In this document: in pieces, positions 21,398-30,536 of the stretch
Numbering within the stretch: the stretch's first letter is position 1
Layout of the letters: every line of letters begins with the position of its first letter
Source: a virus
Virus record (IMG/VR): IMGVR_UViG_3300031857_000120
Coordinates: 1 to 64,000 of that record
Direction: 5' to 3' (one strand)
Length of the DNA: 64,000 nt
Program-made: the position numbers and the translations under genes
Notes under the pieces: model-generated
Databases searched by the model: none
Told to the model about the DNA's origin: nothing
What the model saw: only the letters and a program-made list of their open reading frames with translations

Positions 21398-21948
21398 AAG
21401 CGAGTTCTGCCGTCAGAATCAACGATAATGTATACAGTATACTTGAATGTTGCCTCTGCTGTAAAGTATTGGATATCTGTAGCGGAGGTATCAAATTCTA
21501 AAGAAGTTAAGGAAACAGGAAACAAGTCTCTAAACTTGACTATGCTGTTTACTCTGTAGTTGCTGTTTAGAATAGATAGACTTCCATCACTAAACTGTTC
21601 CTGCAATTGATCTTTTTGACCATCAATATCAGTGGTAAGATCGATAAAGTCTTGTGGAGTTTCTGGGAAACCAAGTCCAGTTAACCAGTTATGAACCGCC
21701 ATATAATTGGTCATATCTTCATCAACCAAGAACTTGAGGGTTAGATCTCCATAAGTTAATTTTTCACCAGGAATATCAATATCTTTAAGATATGATGATT
21801 GTGATGCTAACTGTAGATTTATCTCTGGTAGTCTAGCACTGGTGCAGAAAAAATCAACCTTTGGATGCTTAGATAAACTAAACTGAAACCCAGTAGGAGA
21901 AAGAAAATTTCTGTTTTGTATTTGGTTTCTAAAAGGTGAAACGGACAT
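21394..21948 (-). CDS. 3: Tail completion/sheath stabiliser gp3
   Basis: Predicted to cap the tail tube and stabilise the sheath, as T4 gp3 (176 residues; 184 here). It begins MSVSPFRNQIQNRNFLSPTG and carries a beta-rich core with LTYGDLTLKFLVDEDM and NWLTGLGFPET, a fold shared with tail-tube proteins. Assignment rests mainly on position between gp23 and uvsY, standard in cyanophages, and on length and tube-like features. A TCTAAATA late promoter is 15 bases upstream, after the gp23 terminator. Confidence 0.83.
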   Translation of the reverse strand: MSVSPFRNQIQNRNFLSPTGFQFSLSKHPKVDFFCTSARLPEINLQLASQSSYLKDIDIPGEKLTYGDLTLKFLVDEDMTNYMAVHNWLTGLGFPETPQDFIDLTTDIDGQKDQLQEQFSDGSLSILNSNYRVNSIVKFRDLFPVSLTSLEFDTSATDIQYFTAEATFKYTVYIIVDSDGRTRL

Positions 21949-21963
21949 TATCAGTTTTATTTG

Positions 21964-21971
21964 TATTTAGA
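21964..21971 (-). promoter_or_regulatory. Late promoter TCTAAATA for gp3
   Basis: TCTAAATA on the minus strand, one base after the gp23 terminator T-run and 15 bases before the gp3 ATG. The CTAAATA variant also precedes gp23, gp19 and the 567-residue gene. Confidence 0.62.
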
Positions 21972-21972
21972 T

Positions 21973-21997
21973 AAAAAAAGGGGGTCCGAAGACCCCC
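21973..21997 (-). terminator. UUCG-loop terminator after gp23
   Basis: Minus strand GGGGGTC, TTCG loop, GACCCCC, then seven T, just past the gp23 stop. It should isolate the abundant capsid mRNA. Confidence 0.95.
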
Positions 21998-22019
21998 CTG
22001 ATAGATATGTGAATCGAGA

Positions 22020-23396
22020 TCACATGAGATTCTGAACCTTGACTCTTCTGTAGTAACGGTTGACGTTCTGGGTAAGAGCGCCAGCGCCAACGGTGGTTCC
22101 TTCCGCGAATGGGTTTGCGACCATGCCGTAGCGGGTCTTAAAGCCAATCTTGGGCTGGAAGGTGTCCTGACCAACGGCACGAACCATTTGGAGAGGAACG
22201 TATGGGCAGTAGAAGAGACCAGCGTCATAAGGTGAAGAACCCTTATAACCAGCAACGTAGTACTGATCAGCACCAAGGTTTGCCGAATATGGGTCAATGT
22301 AGACGCGGAACTTACCAGCAAGAATACCTGCGAAGGTGTTGCCGGTGTCGTCAACGTTGAGGTTAGCGTTGAGTGCAGGGGTGTAATCAAGTACACCAGC
22401 CATGGTGAGGGCGGAAGCAACGTCTGCGGAGCAGAGGATCATGTTGCCCTTTCCTCTACGAGTTCTCTGGGCGATAGCGTTAGCGTCACGCTCGATCTGG
22501 AAGATCAGACCCTTGAACTTCTCAACTGACCAACGACCGTTGGAGTCAACGTCGAGGTCGAAAGCGCCTTGGGTAGCTACGTTAGTAGCAGCACCTTGCT
22601 CAGCAACTCTGTAGATGGTTCTGATGACTTCGCGGTTGATCTCAGCAAGAATCTCAGTTGAGAGAATGTTTGCGAGTTCAGCCTCAGCATTCAGACCATG
22701 AATTGCCTTGAGGTCCTGAGCGAGTTCTAACGAGTACTCAGCTTTCAGAGCTCTTGACTTGGCGGTAACGGTGACCTTCTCGATCGAGAATGCCATTTCG
22801 TTGAACGCACCGATGCCGTCACCTAGGTTCTCAGCATCGTCGGTACGCAGACCCTGACCTACGCTGTAGGTGTCGCCAACAATACCTGAAGTTGGGTTAA
22901 GAGCAGCAGGGTTTGAACCAGCCTGACCGGTTGTACCCATACCAACAGCACCAGCGGTGAAACCAGCGGTACGGTTGAAGTTGCTGTCCTGACCAGAGAA
23001 TGCGGAATCTGCCTCATTGAACAGAGCTTCAGCACCACCTTGGGTCTTATACTTGGAGCGCATTGCGAAGATGAGTCCAGTAGGACCACTCATTGGTTGA
23101 ACGCCAGCGAGGTCATAAGCGACCAGGTTAGGCATTGAACGACGGATCAGGGAGATCAGAACTGGATCGAAACCAGCAACGGTCTGACCACCTGCTGAGG
23201 TGTAACCACCGTTACCAACAGCGTTGGTTGGTGATTCGTGAAGGAATTCGCGCTCTTCACGAAGAGCGATTTCTTGGTTCTCCAGGAGTTGAGCAGTAAC
23301 GGCTCTACGATGGGAATCCTTGATAGGATCCATACCATCATAGTCCAGAAGGGGTGCCCACTTCTCCTGCAGATGCTCGTTTAGGGGCATTTGCAT
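22020..23396 (-). CDS. 23: Major capsid protein gp23
   Basis: Forms the hexameric capsid lattice. The 458-residue protein has the cyanophage gp23 features: an N-terminal scaffold-binding segment, AGGQTVAGFDPVLISLIRR, PNLVAYDLAGVQPMSGPTGL, and a C-terminal GMVANPFAEG. A probable gp21 cleavage site is LHE54-S55, which would remove the first 54 residues on maturation, comparable to the 65 removed in T4. A strong ribosome site (AGAGGTAAAG), the late TCTAAATA at 23438 and a dedicated terminator fit very high expression. GC content looks higher than that of its neighbours, as in other highly expressed capsid genes. Confidence 0.99.
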   Translation of the reverse strand: MQMPLNEHLQEKWAPLLDYDGMDPIKDSHRRAVTAQLLENQEIALREEREFLHESPTNAVGNGGYTSAGGQTVAGFDPVLISLIRRSMPNLVAYDLAGVQPMSGPTGLIFAMRSKYKTQGGAEALFNEADSAFSGQDSNFNRTAGFTAGAVGMGTTGQAGSNPAALNPTSGIVGDTYSVGQGLRTDDAENLGDGIGAFNEMAFSIEKVTVTAKSRALKAEYSLELAQDLKAIHGLNAEAELANILSTEILAEINREVIRTIYRVAEQGAATNVATQGAFDLDVDSNGRWSVEKFKGLIFQIERDANAIAQRTRRGKGNMILCSADVASALTMAGVLDYTPALNANLNVDDTGNTFAGILAGKFRVYIDPYSANLGADQYYVAGYKGSSPYDAGLFYCPYVPLQMVRAVGQDTFQPKIGFKTRYGMVANPFAEGTTVGAGALTQNVNRYYRRVKVQNLM

Positions 23397-23437
23397 TTGA
23401 TCTTTACCTCTTTTAAAAAGTTAGTTTGAACTGTTAT

Positions 23438-23445
23438 TATTTAGA
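23438..23445 (-). promoter_or_regulatory. Late promoter TCTAAATA for gp23
   Basis: TCTAAATA on the minus strand just past the gp22 stop, 41 bases before the gp23 ATG. Confidence 0.68.
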
Positions 23446-23447
23446 AA

Positions 23448-24515
23448 TCACTTTTTAGCGACTCTTCTCAGAGTATCCATGTAGGATTCCATTAATGGTG
23501 ATGCTGATACTTGACCAACAACACTGGTGCCTTCAGAGATAGTCTCTGAGTGGTCTCTTTGAGCGCCAGCGTGCTCTGGGAAGTAAGACTTCTTCAGAGT
23601 TACTAGCTTCTCACGATAGTCTGACTCACTTTCAAACTCAACATTTTCGGCAAGAGTAGCGAGCTTGTCTTTCTGAGAAAGGGCAAGTCCTTCAGCGACT
23701 TCTGCAAAGATTACATCAGCAACTGACTCGGCTAATCTCCTATTAAGAGCAACATTTCTTTCGATTTGCTCGTTGAGTTTAGACTCCATTTCATCTAGTT
23801 TATCTACCATGCTCTCGATTACATCATATCTATCTTCAGGGATGGTTACATAATGTTCTTCAAAAAGACCCTTCATTCCAGCGAGGAATGATTCGGTCAT
23901 TTCAGTCTTAAGACCGTGCTCAACAGCGAGAGCGTTCTCTTGGATCCACTCATCGGCAACATACTCAAGGTATGCGTCGAGTCTTTCGGTCAGACCTTCT
24001 TTAATAGTTTCAATCTCTTCTACAAGAACAGTCTCGTATGCAGATTGAAGATTTTCCTTGATTTCGTTAACCTTTGATGTGATAGCAGCTTCGAAAATAG
24101 TGCGTGCCTTCTCTTGGAATTCCTCAGAAAGCTCTTCGCCTTCGAAGAGAGCTTGAACATCTTCTTCGATGTTGAACTCAGGTGCTTCCTCTTCGGTGAC
24201 GACTTCCTCTGCAGAGATTTCTTCTTCAGAGATTTCCTCTTCAGTTACCTCTTCTTCTTCAGCAACAACTTCTTGCTCTTCATCAGCCTCAACTTCCTCG
24301 GCTCTAGCGGCTCTGGCGTTGACTACATTTTTGACTTGAGCAAGGGTCTTGCCTGGGGTCTCCAGTTTATTGGAGTCGTCGTCGGGTCTTGAGTTCTCGG
24401 GGGTAGGACCACCAAGATCCTCATAAGGAACACCGCTAGCTTGCATTGGTTCAGCAGGTGCAGCGTTTTGTGTTACTACGTTTTCCATTTCCTGTAAGTT
24501 GCTATCAGCGGACAT
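23448..24515 (-). CDS. 22: Prohead core scaffolding protein gp22
   Basis: Main internal scaffold around which the prohead shell assembles; later degraded by gp21. The 355-residue protein is acidic and helical with a very glutamate-rich stretch (about residues 75-120, e.g. EEEVTEEEISEEEISAEEVV), long coiled-coil segments such as DVIESMVDKLDEMESKLNEQ, and a C-terminal PLMESYMDTLRRVAKK typical of gp22. It is longer than T4 gp22 (269). A perfect TATAAATA precedes it at 24549. Confidence 0.95.
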   Translation of the reverse strand: MSADSNLQEMENVVTQNAAPAEPMQASGVPYEDLGGPTPENSRPDDDSNKLETPGKTLAQVKNVVNARAARAEEVEADEEQEVVAEEEEVTEEEISEEEISAEEVVTEEEAPEFNIEEDVQALFEGEELSEEFQEKARTIFEAAITSKVNEIKENLQSAYETVLVEEIETIKEGLTERLDAYLEYVADEWIQENALAVEHGLKTEMTESFLAGMKGLFEEHYVTIPEDRYDVIESMVDKLDEMESKLNEQIERNVALNRRLAESVADVIFAEVAEGLALSQKDKLATLAENVEFESESDYREKLVTLKKSYFPEHAGAQRDHSETISEGTSVVGQVSASPLMESYMDTLRRVAKK

Positions 24516-24548
24516 TTTCTTTTGATTAACTTTGGTATAATCTATATT

Positions 24549-24556
24549 TATTTATA
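24549..24556 (-). promoter_or_regulatory. Late promoter TATAAATA for gp22
   Basis: Perfect octamer on the minus strand, three bases past the gp21 stop and 33 bases before the gp22 ATG. An overlapping AATAAATA starts four bases on. Confidence 0.78.
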
Positions 24557-24558
24557 AA

Positions 24559-25209
24559 TCAGAGATTTGATAAGAATTCGTTGAAAAGATTTAACTTATA
24601 CTCTTCAAGCATTCTTTGATCGACAAGAGTATTAATACGTCTTTTTGTATTCTCTGCGAGTTGTTCACGAAGGATACCACCTTCCCAAACCCACTCTTTA
24701 CCTTCCATAATTCCATTGACGAAAGCATCAGGAGCGGAAGGATCGGCAACGATATCAGCAGCAGTTGCTAACTGGAAATCTTCACCAACAATCTTGTGAC
24801 CTTCGTTGGTCATTCTAAGTGAACCAACACCACGAGAAGAAACGCCAAGCATAACGCCAGACTCAAGAAGTGACTTAGCGATTTTGCCCATTGGGGTTTC
24901 AAGAATCTGTGCCTTACCTACAAAGTTATTACCTTCTTGGTTGAGGCAAGTGATCTTGTGTGAAACACGATCAAGATTAACGGTAGGACCATCTGGGTGA
25001 CCAAGTTCGCCAAGAGCACGACCCTTACAGACGAAATTTTCGTTATAACGGGTTACTTCTTTAGAAAGAGTATCGATGGGGTACATTCTCCCATTGCGAT
25101 TCTTGATCTCACCTTGAAGAAATACACCTTCGATGTATAACCTCTTGTTAGGACCTTTACCTTCGGTGATAACTTTTACGTTAGTTACTTCTTCTGTGAT
25201 TAGTTTCAT
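24559..25209 (-). CDS. 21: Prohead protease gp21
   Basis: Serine protease that matures the prohead by cutting after glutamate in L/I-x-E sites of gp23, the core proteins and internal proteins. The 216-residue protein (T4: 212) shows EVTNVKVITEGKGPNKRLYI at the start, GELGHPDGPTVN with the catalytic His71, and MLGVSSRGVGS with the serine nucleophile at 124 or 125. It follows the 89-residue gene with a four-base gap. Its predicted substrates elsewhere in this window are listed under findings. Confidence 0.96.
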   Translation of the reverse strand: MKLITEEVTNVKVITEGKGPNKRLYIEGVFLQGEIKNRNGRMYPIDTLSKEVTRYNENFVCKGRALGELGHPDGPTVNLDRVSHKITCLNQEGNNFVGKAQILETPMGKIAKSLLESGVMLGVSSRGVGSLRMTNEGHKIVGEDFQLATAADIVADPSAPDAFVNGIMEGKEWVWEGGILREQLAENTKRRINTLVDQRMLEEYKLNLFNEFLSNL

Positions 25210-25213
25210 TTGT

Positions 25214-25483
25214 TTACCCAGTAAAACCTACTTTTGCACCTTTTACAGTATCAGCACTAGCAAATACGCAATATGATGGTTGCTTCTCAAGATACTCTAC
25301 AGAGTTTGGAGGCATGGTCATTGAACCAATACCATTTCCACTTTGCGTCTCAACAACAGTAACTAATGCTGCACTTGCGGAGTTATTAACAAGACGGACA
25401 ACAGTAGCATTACTAAAACTAGTTGCAGTTCCTGTTGTAATTGGCAGATTAATTTCATCCGCCAAAAGCAAAGTTCTTGCCAT
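25214..25483 (-). CDS. Small beta-rich virion-cluster protein (89 aa)
   Basis: Function unknown. It starts MARTLLLADEINLPITTGTA and is beta-rich (SFSNATVVRLVNN, ASAALVTVVETQSG, NSVEYLEKQPSYCVFAS). It lies between gp67 and gp21, where T4 has gp68, but the sequence does not resemble a helical core protein. The beta pattern and position suggest a small capsid or decoration protein. It is TAATG-coupled to gp67. Confidence 0.83.
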   Translation of the reverse strand: MARTLLLADEINLPITTGTATSFSNATVVRLVNNSASAALVTVVETQSGNGIGSMTMPPNSVEYLEKQPSYCVFASADTVKGAKVGFTG

Positions 25484-25665
25484 TATTCTTGATCCTCTTG
25501 TGATTCTTGTTCAGTTTCATATTCATCGCCAAACAAAGATGCCGCTACAATAGGTCTAGCAACATCAATTTTTTCAGCGGCTTTTGCGAATAATGCACTT
25601 TTAATAGCATCAGAAACATCCGATGCTTTTGCATCTGTCGCAATCAAATCGATAATATTATCCAT
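25483..25665 (-). CDS. 67: Prohead core protein, gp67-like
   Basis: Small core protein of the prohead scaffold, cut to peptides by gp21 in T4. The 60-residue protein has an N-terminal helix (VSDAIKSALFAKAAEKIDVA), a FGDE turn and a glutamate-rich tail, the same plan as T4 gp67 (80 residues). Position between gp20 and gp21 supports this. A TATAAATA lies at 25691-25698. The assignment rests on size, composition and synteny. Confidence 0.78.
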   Translation of the reverse strand: MDNIIDLIATDAKASDVSDAIKSALFAKAAEKIDVARPIVAASLFGDEYETEQESQEDQE

Positions 25666-25690
25666 GAAATGTTATAGTGTATATATTGTA

Positions 25691-25698
25691 TATTTATA
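25691..25698 (-). promoter_or_regulatory. Late promoter TATAAATA for gp67/gp21
   Basis: Perfect octamer on the minus strand overlapping the gp20 stop codon, 25 bases before the gp67 ATG. Confidence 0.75.
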
Positions 25699-27370
25699 TC
25701 TCTGCTTTTTTAGCGTCCTTTTGCATTTGAGCATCTACATCTGATGCATCCTGTTCCATATCTGGTTCAGTTGGAACCTGACCCAAATCTCCACCTTGAG
25801 GTAGAGGCTCTCCTGTAATTGGATCAATCATTGAAGGATCTGGAATGATACCTTTTTGAATCTCATCTTCAATCTGCGTATCAATTTCAATGATTTCAGC
25901 ATCAGTTTGTCTGAGAATTTTCTTTCTTACATATTCAGTAGAGTAATACTTGCCAATGTAAGGTTCGATAGTTGCAAGGTTTCCGAGTCTACTTTGAAGT
26001 AGTTCTGCTTCTTTTAGTTCGGCAAATTGATTATCATACAGGAAATCATACTGAATATGATCAGACATAATCTCCCAGTCTTCGGGAGTAACAATATTTT
26101 TGAGAATCAATTGCGTTCTCAGCATATCGTTGAACATCTGAGAGAATCTCTTTCTCAGACGACCAACAAACTTAGCAAACTTAAGTTCGTCTCTCAGAAT
26201 TTCAGAAGAACGACCAAGATTGAATCCACCATCAGCAGCGATTCTTGACTCAGGAACACCAAGTGCTCTATATAGTTTCTTTTGGAAATACTCAATATCG
26301 GCAAGTTCTCCTAAGTTTTGTCCACCAGGAAGTGTGGTAATTTCTGTACCACGACCACCCTCTCTTCTTGGAAGCCAGAAGTCTTCCATCATGGACATAA
26401 ACTTACGGTCATCACGGATTTCTCCAGTTGAAGCGTCGTAGGCAAGTTTATTTCTGTAGCGAGACATAACCTCTTTCAGGTATTGCTCTGCCTTTACCTT
26501 AGGTAGGTTACCAACGTCAATATAGAAAATACGACGCTCTGGTGCTCTAGACAATCTATAGATAACCAAAGAATCTTCAATCATACGAAGTTGATTGAGT
26601 GCTTTGATTGCCTTATGCATATAAGACAATACTGTTCCTTTGTTCCTATCTACAAGACCAGAACTACAATATACAATGGAGTCCTTAGCAATTTTTACAC
26701 CTTTTACTTTACCACCGGCACCACTGAAAGTTCCGCTTGGATAATTTGGTTTTGGTGTATAAACAAAATACTCTTCAATTTGTGGTTCTATTATCTGATC
26801 GGAATTATTTTTTCCTCCCATTGCAGCATTAGCAATAGCAAGACCGCGCTTGTCCTCTTTCTTTTCCTGACGGACAAACTTCATTTTCATTGGGTCAATG
26901 TATCTCAAGTCCTGAATACCTGCCTGAGGATTCTTGAGGTCAATGACTTTCAAATAGTAAAGTCTTCCGTCAACATACCAATTTCTAAAAATTTCATGGC
27001 ACTTCTTATCGAAGTCCATTATTTCTTTGAGATATCTAAACTCGTCTCTAATTACCTGTTTCAGTCTATCACTAGCATTCAAGTTTGAGAGCTCAATCTC
27101 AACTGGAGAATCATAAAGATCGCTAACGATGGCTTCATTCACAACATCTTCAATGGCTCCATCACACTCTGGGTGAAGAGCCATTTCACGATATCTTTTA
27201 ATTAAATCATGCTCAGTTCTATAGACACCTTCAATATCAAGATAATGCCCATAAAAACCACTACTAATATAGTTATCAACCCCGTCCTCATTAGTTTGAG
27301 GAACGGGGGAAATAACTGAAGGTGGTTTACTTTGGTCGCCGTCAATAGAAAAACCAAAAAGTCGTGCCAT
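25694..27370 (-). CDS. 20: Portal vertex protein gp20
   Basis: Dodecameric portal through which DNA is packaged and ejected. The 558 residues (T4: 524) include EGVYRTEHDLIKRYREMALH, IEDVVNEAIV, EDSLVIYRLSRAPERRIFYI and FWLPRREGGRGTEITTLPGG, the classical gp20 blocks used as cyanophage diversity markers. The acidic C-terminus (EPDMEQDASDVDAQMQKD) is typical. It is followed by gp67 and preceded by the tail-tube gene gp19. Confidence 0.99.
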   Translation of the reverse strand: MARLFGFSIDGDQSKPPSVISPVPQTNEDGVDNYISSGFYGHYLDIEGVYRTEHDLIKRYREMALHPECDGAIEDVVNEAIVSDLYDSPVEIELSNLNASDRLKQVIRDEFRYLKEIMDFDKKCHEIFRNWYVDGRLYYLKVIDLKNPQAGIQDLRYIDPMKMKFVRQEKKEDKRGLAIANAAMGGKNNSDQIIEPQIEEYFVYTPKPNYPSGTFSGAGGKVKGVKIAKDSIVYCSSGLVDRNKGTVLSYMHKAIKALNQLRMIEDSLVIYRLSRAPERRIFYIDVGNLPKVKAEQYLKEVMSRYRNKLAYDASTGEIRDDRKFMSMMEDFWLPRREGGRGTEITTLPGGQNLGELADIEYFQKKLYRALGVPESRIAADGGFNLGRSSEILRDELKFAKFVGRLRKRFSQMFNDMLRTQLILKNIVTPEDWEIMSDHIQYDFLYDNQFAELKEAELLQSRLGNLATIEPYIGKYYSTEYVRKKILRQTDAEIIEIDTQIEDEIQKGIIPDPSMIDPITGEPLPQGGDLGQVPTEPDMEQDASDVDAQMQKDAKKAEI

Positions 27371-27396
27371 CGTATAACTGTTTGCTTATTATTGAC

Positions 27397-27404
27397 TATT
27401 TAGT
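27397..27404 (-). promoter_or_regulatory. Late promoter ACTAAATA for gp20
   Basis: ACTAAATA on the minus strand overlapping the gp19 stop, 26 bases before the gp20 ATG. Confidence 0.6.
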
Positions 27405-27999
27405 TGATGTCTTCACCACCAGCATTTGCAGCATTACCTCTTACTGCTTCCCACCAGAGAACTTGGAGTTCAACAGTAAACTCTTGAATAACACCAGTAC
27501 TATCATATGATAGATCAATAGGTGCAACTTGAGTTGGGAAAACATCATAGAAATGATACTTTCTCAGGGTGCCGCCGTTACGATCAAGTTGGTAGATGTA
27601 AGCATCTGCCTGATAATCTGCTGGATTGGTTAGACCAGTGTTATCAGATACTCTATTTACAGTATTCATCCACTTTTCGAAAGCGGAACGAATAGCAAAG
27701 TCAGTATCGTTGATAACAGTGATTGTCCAAGTATCGAATGTACGATCTCCTGCTACTTTGAGGATTCTTCCTCTGAAAGGAACCTCAATAGGAGCAACAT
27801 TGGATGCTGGAAGGTTTGCTGCCTTAACAAGGAAACGTGCCTTGTTAAGGATATCATTCAAACCATCAACTTGAACTGTGCTTGGGAATGAAAGCTCAAC
27901 CTCAAAGAGGTTAGAGCGAGCACCGCCACCAGTCAGCTTACTCTTGAAGTCAGTAATCTTTCTTAGTGGGGGTGGATTAAGTTGATTTCTAGTTGCCAT
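27400..27999 (-). CDS. 19: Tail tube protein gp19
   Basis: Forms the inner tail tube. The 199-residue protein (T4: 163) has NLFEVELSFPSTVQVDG, FLVKAANLPASNVAPIEVPF and FDTWTITVINDTDF, the beta-barrel signature of T4-like tube proteins, and ends in a Gly/Ala-rich tail. It lies between the sheath gp18 and portal gp20, as in T4. No strong late octamer was seen in its leader; it may be transcribed with gp18. Confidence 0.96.
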   Translation of the reverse strand: MATRNQLNPPPLRKITDFKSKLTGGGARSNLFEVELSFPSTVQVDGLNDILNKARFLVKAANLPASNVAPIEVPFRGRILKVAGDRTFDTWTITVINDTDFAIRSAFEKWMNTVNRVSDNTGLTNPADYQADAYIYQLDRNGGTLRKYHFYDVFPTQVAPIDLSYDSTGVIQEFTVELQVLWWEAVRGNAANAGGEDIN

Positions 28000-28036
28000 T
28001 TTTGTTTGCCTCTAAGGTTGATTAATCAAATAATTA

Positions 28037-30223
28037 TCAGACGTTACCGATGACTTCCGAGAAGGAAACCCCAGTTCTGGTGGCGACAAAGGTTAGACCG
28101 ATGAAGTTGATCGATCTGTTTGGTTTGATGTAGATATCAGCAACAAACTCGTTGTTGTCGATAACAGCAGCAGTATTATTTGTTTCATCACAAATAACGA
28201 CATAATCAAAGATTCCTCTCTTAGCCTGGACATCGCGGAGGAATGGTTCAACAATATTTACAAAGTTGGTTCTTGTGATCTCATCGTTGAACTCGAACAG
28301 TTGATCCCTAGCGGCAGCAGCAATTGCTTGCTCCAGATAGATGAAGAGGCGGCGAACGTTGATTCTATCGAACGCTGAAGACTTGGCGAAACCAGTCTTA
28401 TCACCAAATAGAACGATACCATCACCAGGCGAGAAGATAACAGGGTTGATTCTGTTAGAATACAACTTATCTCTTTGGACCTTGCTTGGGTTGTAGGTCA
28501 ACTTAACAGCGTTGAGGATAGCACCTCTAGCAGTACCAGCAGGTGAGAACCATGGGAAGTTGTTGAGGTCGTTTCTAGCACACAGACCAGCAATATCACC
28601 ATTTAGTGGGATATAACGGAAGGCATCAGAGAATCTATCATAAGTGTACTTATAACCACTATCAAATACAGCGTAGGATGATGAAGTGATAGGAGCGTAG
28701 AAACTCAGAACATTATCGGTAATATCAGAGTCCGAGTTAACCGTTACTGAACCAACAGCACTATCGTTAAGGAACGCTAGTCTGTATGGTGAGATGAATG
28801 CGATAGCATCTTGTCTTGCTTCAGCAACTGCAATGAGTTTATTAGCAAGAGCTTGTGCAGTCTCCTTAGCATAATTTGCTGAACCCATCAACAGGAAGTC
28901 AATATCATAGTTATCGGTATTCTCAAAGATACCATAACCAGAAGATAATTTGGAGAGAGTTGAAGTTAGAGCACCAGACGAGGTGAGGTCTGTTCCATCA
29001 TCATAGTTCTTACCACCACCTAGGGTGTAAGTGTTGCTTCCAGAAGCTGCAAAGTTAACTCCATCAGCATCTTGATCCCAACCGATGTCGCTAGCAAGAG
29101 TAAAGTTGCTGCTAAACGCTGTTGTTGTAATACCAGCAGGAGCAGAACCACCAAAGACGTTTGTTGAAACGTTATAAAGATACTTTCTCCAGTAAGAAGA
29201 AGAACCTACAGAGTACTCGGCATCCTTTGCCTTGGAAAGTGCAACGTGCTTCTCAAGAATAGTACCAGCGTTTCCACTTACGGTTCCTTTGTCGTCAATA
29301 ACAACAACATGGATTTCGTCGAATCTTGAGTTTCTAGCAGCAGCATAAGATGAAGTTGCAGGTCTATCAACGAGTGTATTCCAAGCAATGGTTGCTCCAC
29401 TAGAAAGAGAAATGGTTTGTTGGTCAAACCAATCTTGTCTTGAGGTGTATGCCGTTTGACCTACTGCCGTTGTCTGACCAGTGGTGTGGATAGCAACAGA
29501 ACCAGATGATGAGAAAGCATAAACACCAGCAGGTTGATAGTCAACCGAAGTCTCAGTTCCAGCAGCAGAAACGTGTGATAGAACTTTAACTTGAAGTGAG
29601 TATGGTGAGTCTGAAGTTCCAGAACCACTAATACCTGTGACGATTCCCTTTAGATAACCATCAAGGGTGCTGGTTGAACCAGAACCTGGTAGGGTGGATG
29701 AAATTGCCTGTGTGATACCATATCCAACAGAAATAGTTGGAACTGTAGCACTTGTTTGAACGCCAGCAATAATTTGATCTGCTTTAGCGTCAATAGTGGC
29801 GACTCTAACGCCATTTGCCCAAGAACCAGGGTTTCTAGCAGTAAAGGTTACTCCACTGATAGTGTTCTCCTGATAACCTAACTGACCATAATGTTCAGTA
29901 CTCTTAATCTTGATACTAGATGCTGTTCCAACAAAAGCATTTGTAAGAGCATTATCGTCTGCTCTAACAACTTGAAGATTACCACCATACGCTAAGTATG
30001 AAGAGGCAACCATCCAATGCTCATAGTGCTTGTCGGTATTGTATGGCTCACCGAAATTCTTCAGTAGATCGGCTTCATCGCCAACAAGAACAGGTACATC
30101 GACTGGTCCCTTAGCAAAGGGAGCAACCAGAGCACCTACTGCACCATTAGTAGCATCAACTCTACCAACAGTGAGGTCAACCTCTCTTACTACAATTCCA
30201 GGAGATGCTAAATTTAGCGGCAT
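28037..30223 (-). CDS. 18: Tail sheath protein gp18
   Basis: Contractile sheath subunit. The 728-residue protein (T4: 659) begins MPLNLASPGIVVREVDLTVG with the N-terminal linker arm, and ends in the conserved sheath core FNDEITRTNFVNIVEPFLRD and IKPNRSINFIGLTFVATRTG. The variable Gly/Ser/Thr-rich middle (about 180-480) is the surface-exposed part. AATAAATA at 30259 and an AAGGAG ribosome site lie upstream. Confidence 0.98.
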   Translation of the reverse strand: MPLNLASPGIVVREVDLTVGRVDATNGAVGALVAPFAKGPVDVPVLVGDEADLLKNFGEPYNTDKHYEHWMVASSYLAYGGNLQVVRADDNALTNAFVGTASSIKIKSTEHYGQLGYQENTISGVTFTARNPGSWANGVRVATIDAKADQIIAGVQTSATVPTISVGYGITQAISSTLPGSGSTSTLDGYLKGIVTGISGSGTSDSPYSLQVKVLSHVSAAGTETSVDYQPAGVYAFSSSGSVAIHTTGQTTAVGQTAYTSRQDWFDQQTISLSSGATIAWNTLVDRPATSSYAAARNSRFDEIHVVVIDDKGTVSGNAGTILEKHVALSKAKDAEYSVGSSSYWRKYLYNVSTNVFGGSAPAGITTTAFSSNFTLASDIGWDQDADGVNFAASGSNTYTLGGGKNYDDGTDLTSSGALTSTLSKLSSGYGIFENTDNYDIDFLLMGSANYAKETAQALANKLIAVAEARQDAIAFISPYRLAFLNDSAVGSVTVNSDSDITDNVLSFYAPITSSSYAVFDSGYKYTYDRFSDAFRYIPLNGDIAGLCARNDLNNFPWFSPAGTARGAILNAVKLTYNPSKVQRDKLYSNRINPVIFSPGDGIVLFGDKTGFAKSSAFDRINVRRLFIYLEQAIAAAARDQLFEFNDEITRTNFVNIVEPFLRDVQAKRGIFDYVVICDETNNTAAVIDNNEFVADIYIKPNRSINFIGLTFVATRTGVSFSEVIGNV

Positions 30224-30258
30224 CTTCTATTCTCCTTAGTCCAGAATTATTCTAGAAA

Positions 30259-30266
30259 TATTTATT
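30259..30266 (-). promoter_or_regulatory. Late promoter AATAAATA for gp18
   Basis: AATAAATA on the minus strand in the 82-base gap before gp18, 36 bases before its ATG. Confidence 0.62.
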
Positions 30267-30305
30267 AAAAAGTGTCCTTTGAATGGGGAAACAGTGCGTG
30301 AACCG

Positions 30306-30536
30306 CTACCAGTCAGGATATTCCCACAGTTCTGTTGGTGTTGGTCTTTTCTTATTTGATAAAACTCTCTTCTTAGTACATTCCTTACATTCATAAGAAT
30401 AGGCAGAAGGTAAAGCACCCCTGCCTTTTCTAGTTAGATAAAAGTCATCTATCAAATTTTTTATTTCTCCACAAATCCTACACTCCCTATCAAAAAGAAG
30501 TATGTGTTCTAGATTTATTTGATCTTCTAAGTCCAT
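30306..30536 (-). CDS. Small zinc-ribbon protein between gp17 and gp18 (76 aa)
   Basis: Function unknown. The start is the ATG overlapping the gp17 stop as TAATG, giving MDLEDQINLEHILLFDREC. Two cysteine pairs, C19-x2-C22 and C50-x2-C53, are spaced like the zinc ribbon found alone or in front of phage HNH nucleases (CRICGE...ECKECTKKR). No HNH residues follow, so it may be a small DNA-binding protein or a shortened nuclease. Another HNH gene sits on the other side of gp17. Confidence 0.83.
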   Translation of the reverse strand: MDLEDQINLEHILLFDRECRICGEIKNLIDDFYLTRKGRGALPSAYSYECKECTKKRVLSNKKRPTPTELWEYPDW

